Positions 13,694 through 14,262 of a stretch of 14,262 nt of DNA are shown here, piece after piece. A program made the translations under genes and the position numbers. The notes under the pieces were generated by a model. It was not told where the DNA came from. It worked only from the letters and a program-made list of their open reading frames with translations, and did not search any database. Origin of the DNA: an uncultured Oscillibacter sp. GTDB taxonomy: Bacteria > Bacillota > Clostridia > Oscillospirales > Oscillospiraceae. Position 1 is the stretch's first letter; each line of letters begins with the position of its first letter. The stretch lies in contig CAJUQM010000049.1 of NCBI GenBank assembly GCA_910588005.1, forward strand, positions 1 to 14,262. Direction: 5' to 3'.

Positions 13694-13766
13694 CGGCGGT
13701 TATACCGCCGACAGCTGAAAGAGATCGCCACAGCGGCAGTTCCGATGCACGCTAAGAATACTGCCG
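13694..13766 (+). promoter_or_regulatory. Structured 5' leader of the patatin-like gene
   Basis: Two perfect hairpins lie in the predicted leader: CGGCGGT/ACCGCCG with a TAT loop (13694-13710), and CGGCAGT (13734-13740) paired with ACTGCCG (13760-13766) around a 19-base loop. The second ends ten bases before the AAAGGAG ribosome binding site (13776-13782). I could not match it to a riboswitch class I know. Confidence 0.45.
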
Positions 13767-13793
13767 GGAACCAAAAAAGGAGTTGACCTTACT

Positions 13794-14262
13794 TTGAAAA
13801 CCGCACTGGTCCTGGAGGGCGGCGCCCTCCGCACCATCTTTTCAGCCGGCGTCTGCGACGCCTTTCTGGACGCAGGCCTCCCCCTGCCCGATTACACCGT
13901 AGGCGTCTCCGCCGGTATTGCCTATGGCGTCAGCTACCTCTCCCGGCAGAGCCGGCGAAACCTGCGCCTGGTAACCACCTACGCCGGAGACCACCGCTAC
14001 ATGGGCTGGCGAAACTGGGCCGATCCCCGAAACCGCTCCTATTTTGGCTTGGACTTTGCCTACAACACCATTCCCAACCGGCTGCTGCCCTACGATTATG
14101 ACGCCTTTGAGGCCTATCCCGGTGTAGTAGAGGCGGTAGTCACCAATCTGGACACCGGAAAGGCGGAGTATCTGCCAGTCCCCCGGCGGGACGAGAACAA
14201 TCTCCTGCTCCAGGCCACCTGCGCGATTCCGCTGATGTTTCCCGTCTACCATCTGGATGGCA
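13794..14262 (+). CDS. Patatin-like phospholipase (3' truncated)
   Basis: The first 156 codons of a patatin-family lipid acyl hydrolase with a Ser-Asp catalytic dyad; the gene continues past the window. It starts KTALVLEGGALRTIFSAGV (residues 2-20), the glycine-rich oxyanion-hole segment GGALR. The nucleophile elbow G-V-S-A-G follows (GVSAGIAYG, about 37-45). The catalytic aspartate would lie beyond the window end. The downstream part, with NLDTGKAEYL (about 117-126) and the CAIPLMFPVYHLDG block (about 142-155), matches bacterial YjjU-like patatins. TTG at 13794 is chosen because AAAGGAG (13776-13782) precedes it and the next codons are immediately family-conserved. It is divergent from the DUF1538 operon and has its own promoter and a structured leader. 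Cytoplasmic, as no signal peptide is seen. Substrate unknown. Confidence 0.92.
   Translation, partial: MKTALVLEGGALRTIFSAGVCDAFLDAGLPLPDYTVGVSAGIAYGVSYLSRQSRRNLRLVTTYAGDHRYMGWRNWADPRNRSYFGLDFAYNTIPNRLLPYDYDAFEAYPGVVEAVVTNLDTGKAEYLPVPRRDENNLLLQATCAIPLMFPVYHLDG

Larger units (their letters stand above)
13462..13793. other. Divergent intergenic region between DUF1538 and patatin genes
   Basis: This stretch of 332 bases has no convincing gene. The left part (13527-13565) is an AT-rich candidate promoter for the minus-strand operon. Positions 13566-13641 show nothing recognisable. The right part holds a strong plus-strand promoter and a structured leader for the patatin-like gene, listed separately. 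Confidence 0.6.

Noticed and set aside
13677..13793. Assignment of the patatin leader to a known riboswitch (fluoride, ZTP, guanidine, c-di-GMP)
   Set aside because: Some short words look similar, but conserved cores and pairing do not fit any class I could recall; left as an unassigned structured leader.
1..14262. CRISPR arrays, insertion sequences, tRNA/rRNA genes, phage or defence operons
   Set aside because: I looked for regular spaced repeats, transposase-like frames and tRNA-like cloverleaf ends with CCA, and saw none.

Overview
The window reads as a GC-rich clostridial genome (Bacillota), probably a gut Oscillospiraceae-type organism. That assignment is inference. It rests on a HrcA/CIRCE-controlled groES-groEL locus, a SpoVB-type flippase that suggests a spore-former, an AKR with ferredoxin-like clusters typical of anaerobes, AAGGAGG-type ribosome binding sites, several TTG starts, and many perfect-stem terminators. 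I see no phage, insertion sequence, CRISPR array, tRNA or rRNA. Most of the window is ordinary chromosome.

Layout. Positions 1-995 hold the C-terminal two thirds of a cofactor-independent phosphoglycerate mutase. It converges, across a shared terminator, on a minus-strand nfeD-SPFH membrane pair (1065-2449). Positions 2450-3426 form an AT-richer island: a strong promoter, a 119-codon orphan gene of unknown function with its own terminator, then a non-coding stretch with an imperfect hairpin built on two CTATAG palindromes. Next come an RlmL/YpsC-type RNA methyltransferase and a diacylglycerol-kinase-family lipid kinase (3427-5511), probably co-transcribed. The groES-groEL operon (5574-7903) follows. 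It has a textbook promoter and a CIRCE operator with unusually long arms, and a 230-base intercistronic spacer carrying five perfect hairpins.

Positions 7936-9630 hold a self-contained module: a MerR-type promoter (19-base spacer with an internal dyad), an aldo/keto-reductase-fold protein with two C-terminal cysteine clusters, its likely MerR regulator, and a strong terminator. A SpoVB-like flippase (9682-11205) converges on a minus-strand pair (11247-13461) made of a DUF1538 membrane protein with an internal duplication and a downstream two-domain PII-like protein. This pair is the best candidate for a poorly described system: a transporter-like protein of unknown substrate with a dedicated PII-type regulator. 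Divergent from it, a structured leader precedes the start of a patatin-like phospholipase that runs off the window at 14262.

How the genes relate. Most units are independent housekeeping or stress functions separated by terminators. The clear regulatory pairings are HrcA/CIRCE (the repressor gene lies outside the window) with groESL, MerR with the AKR, and the PII-like protein with DUF1538. NfeD with SPFH is the familiar membrane-microdomain partnership.
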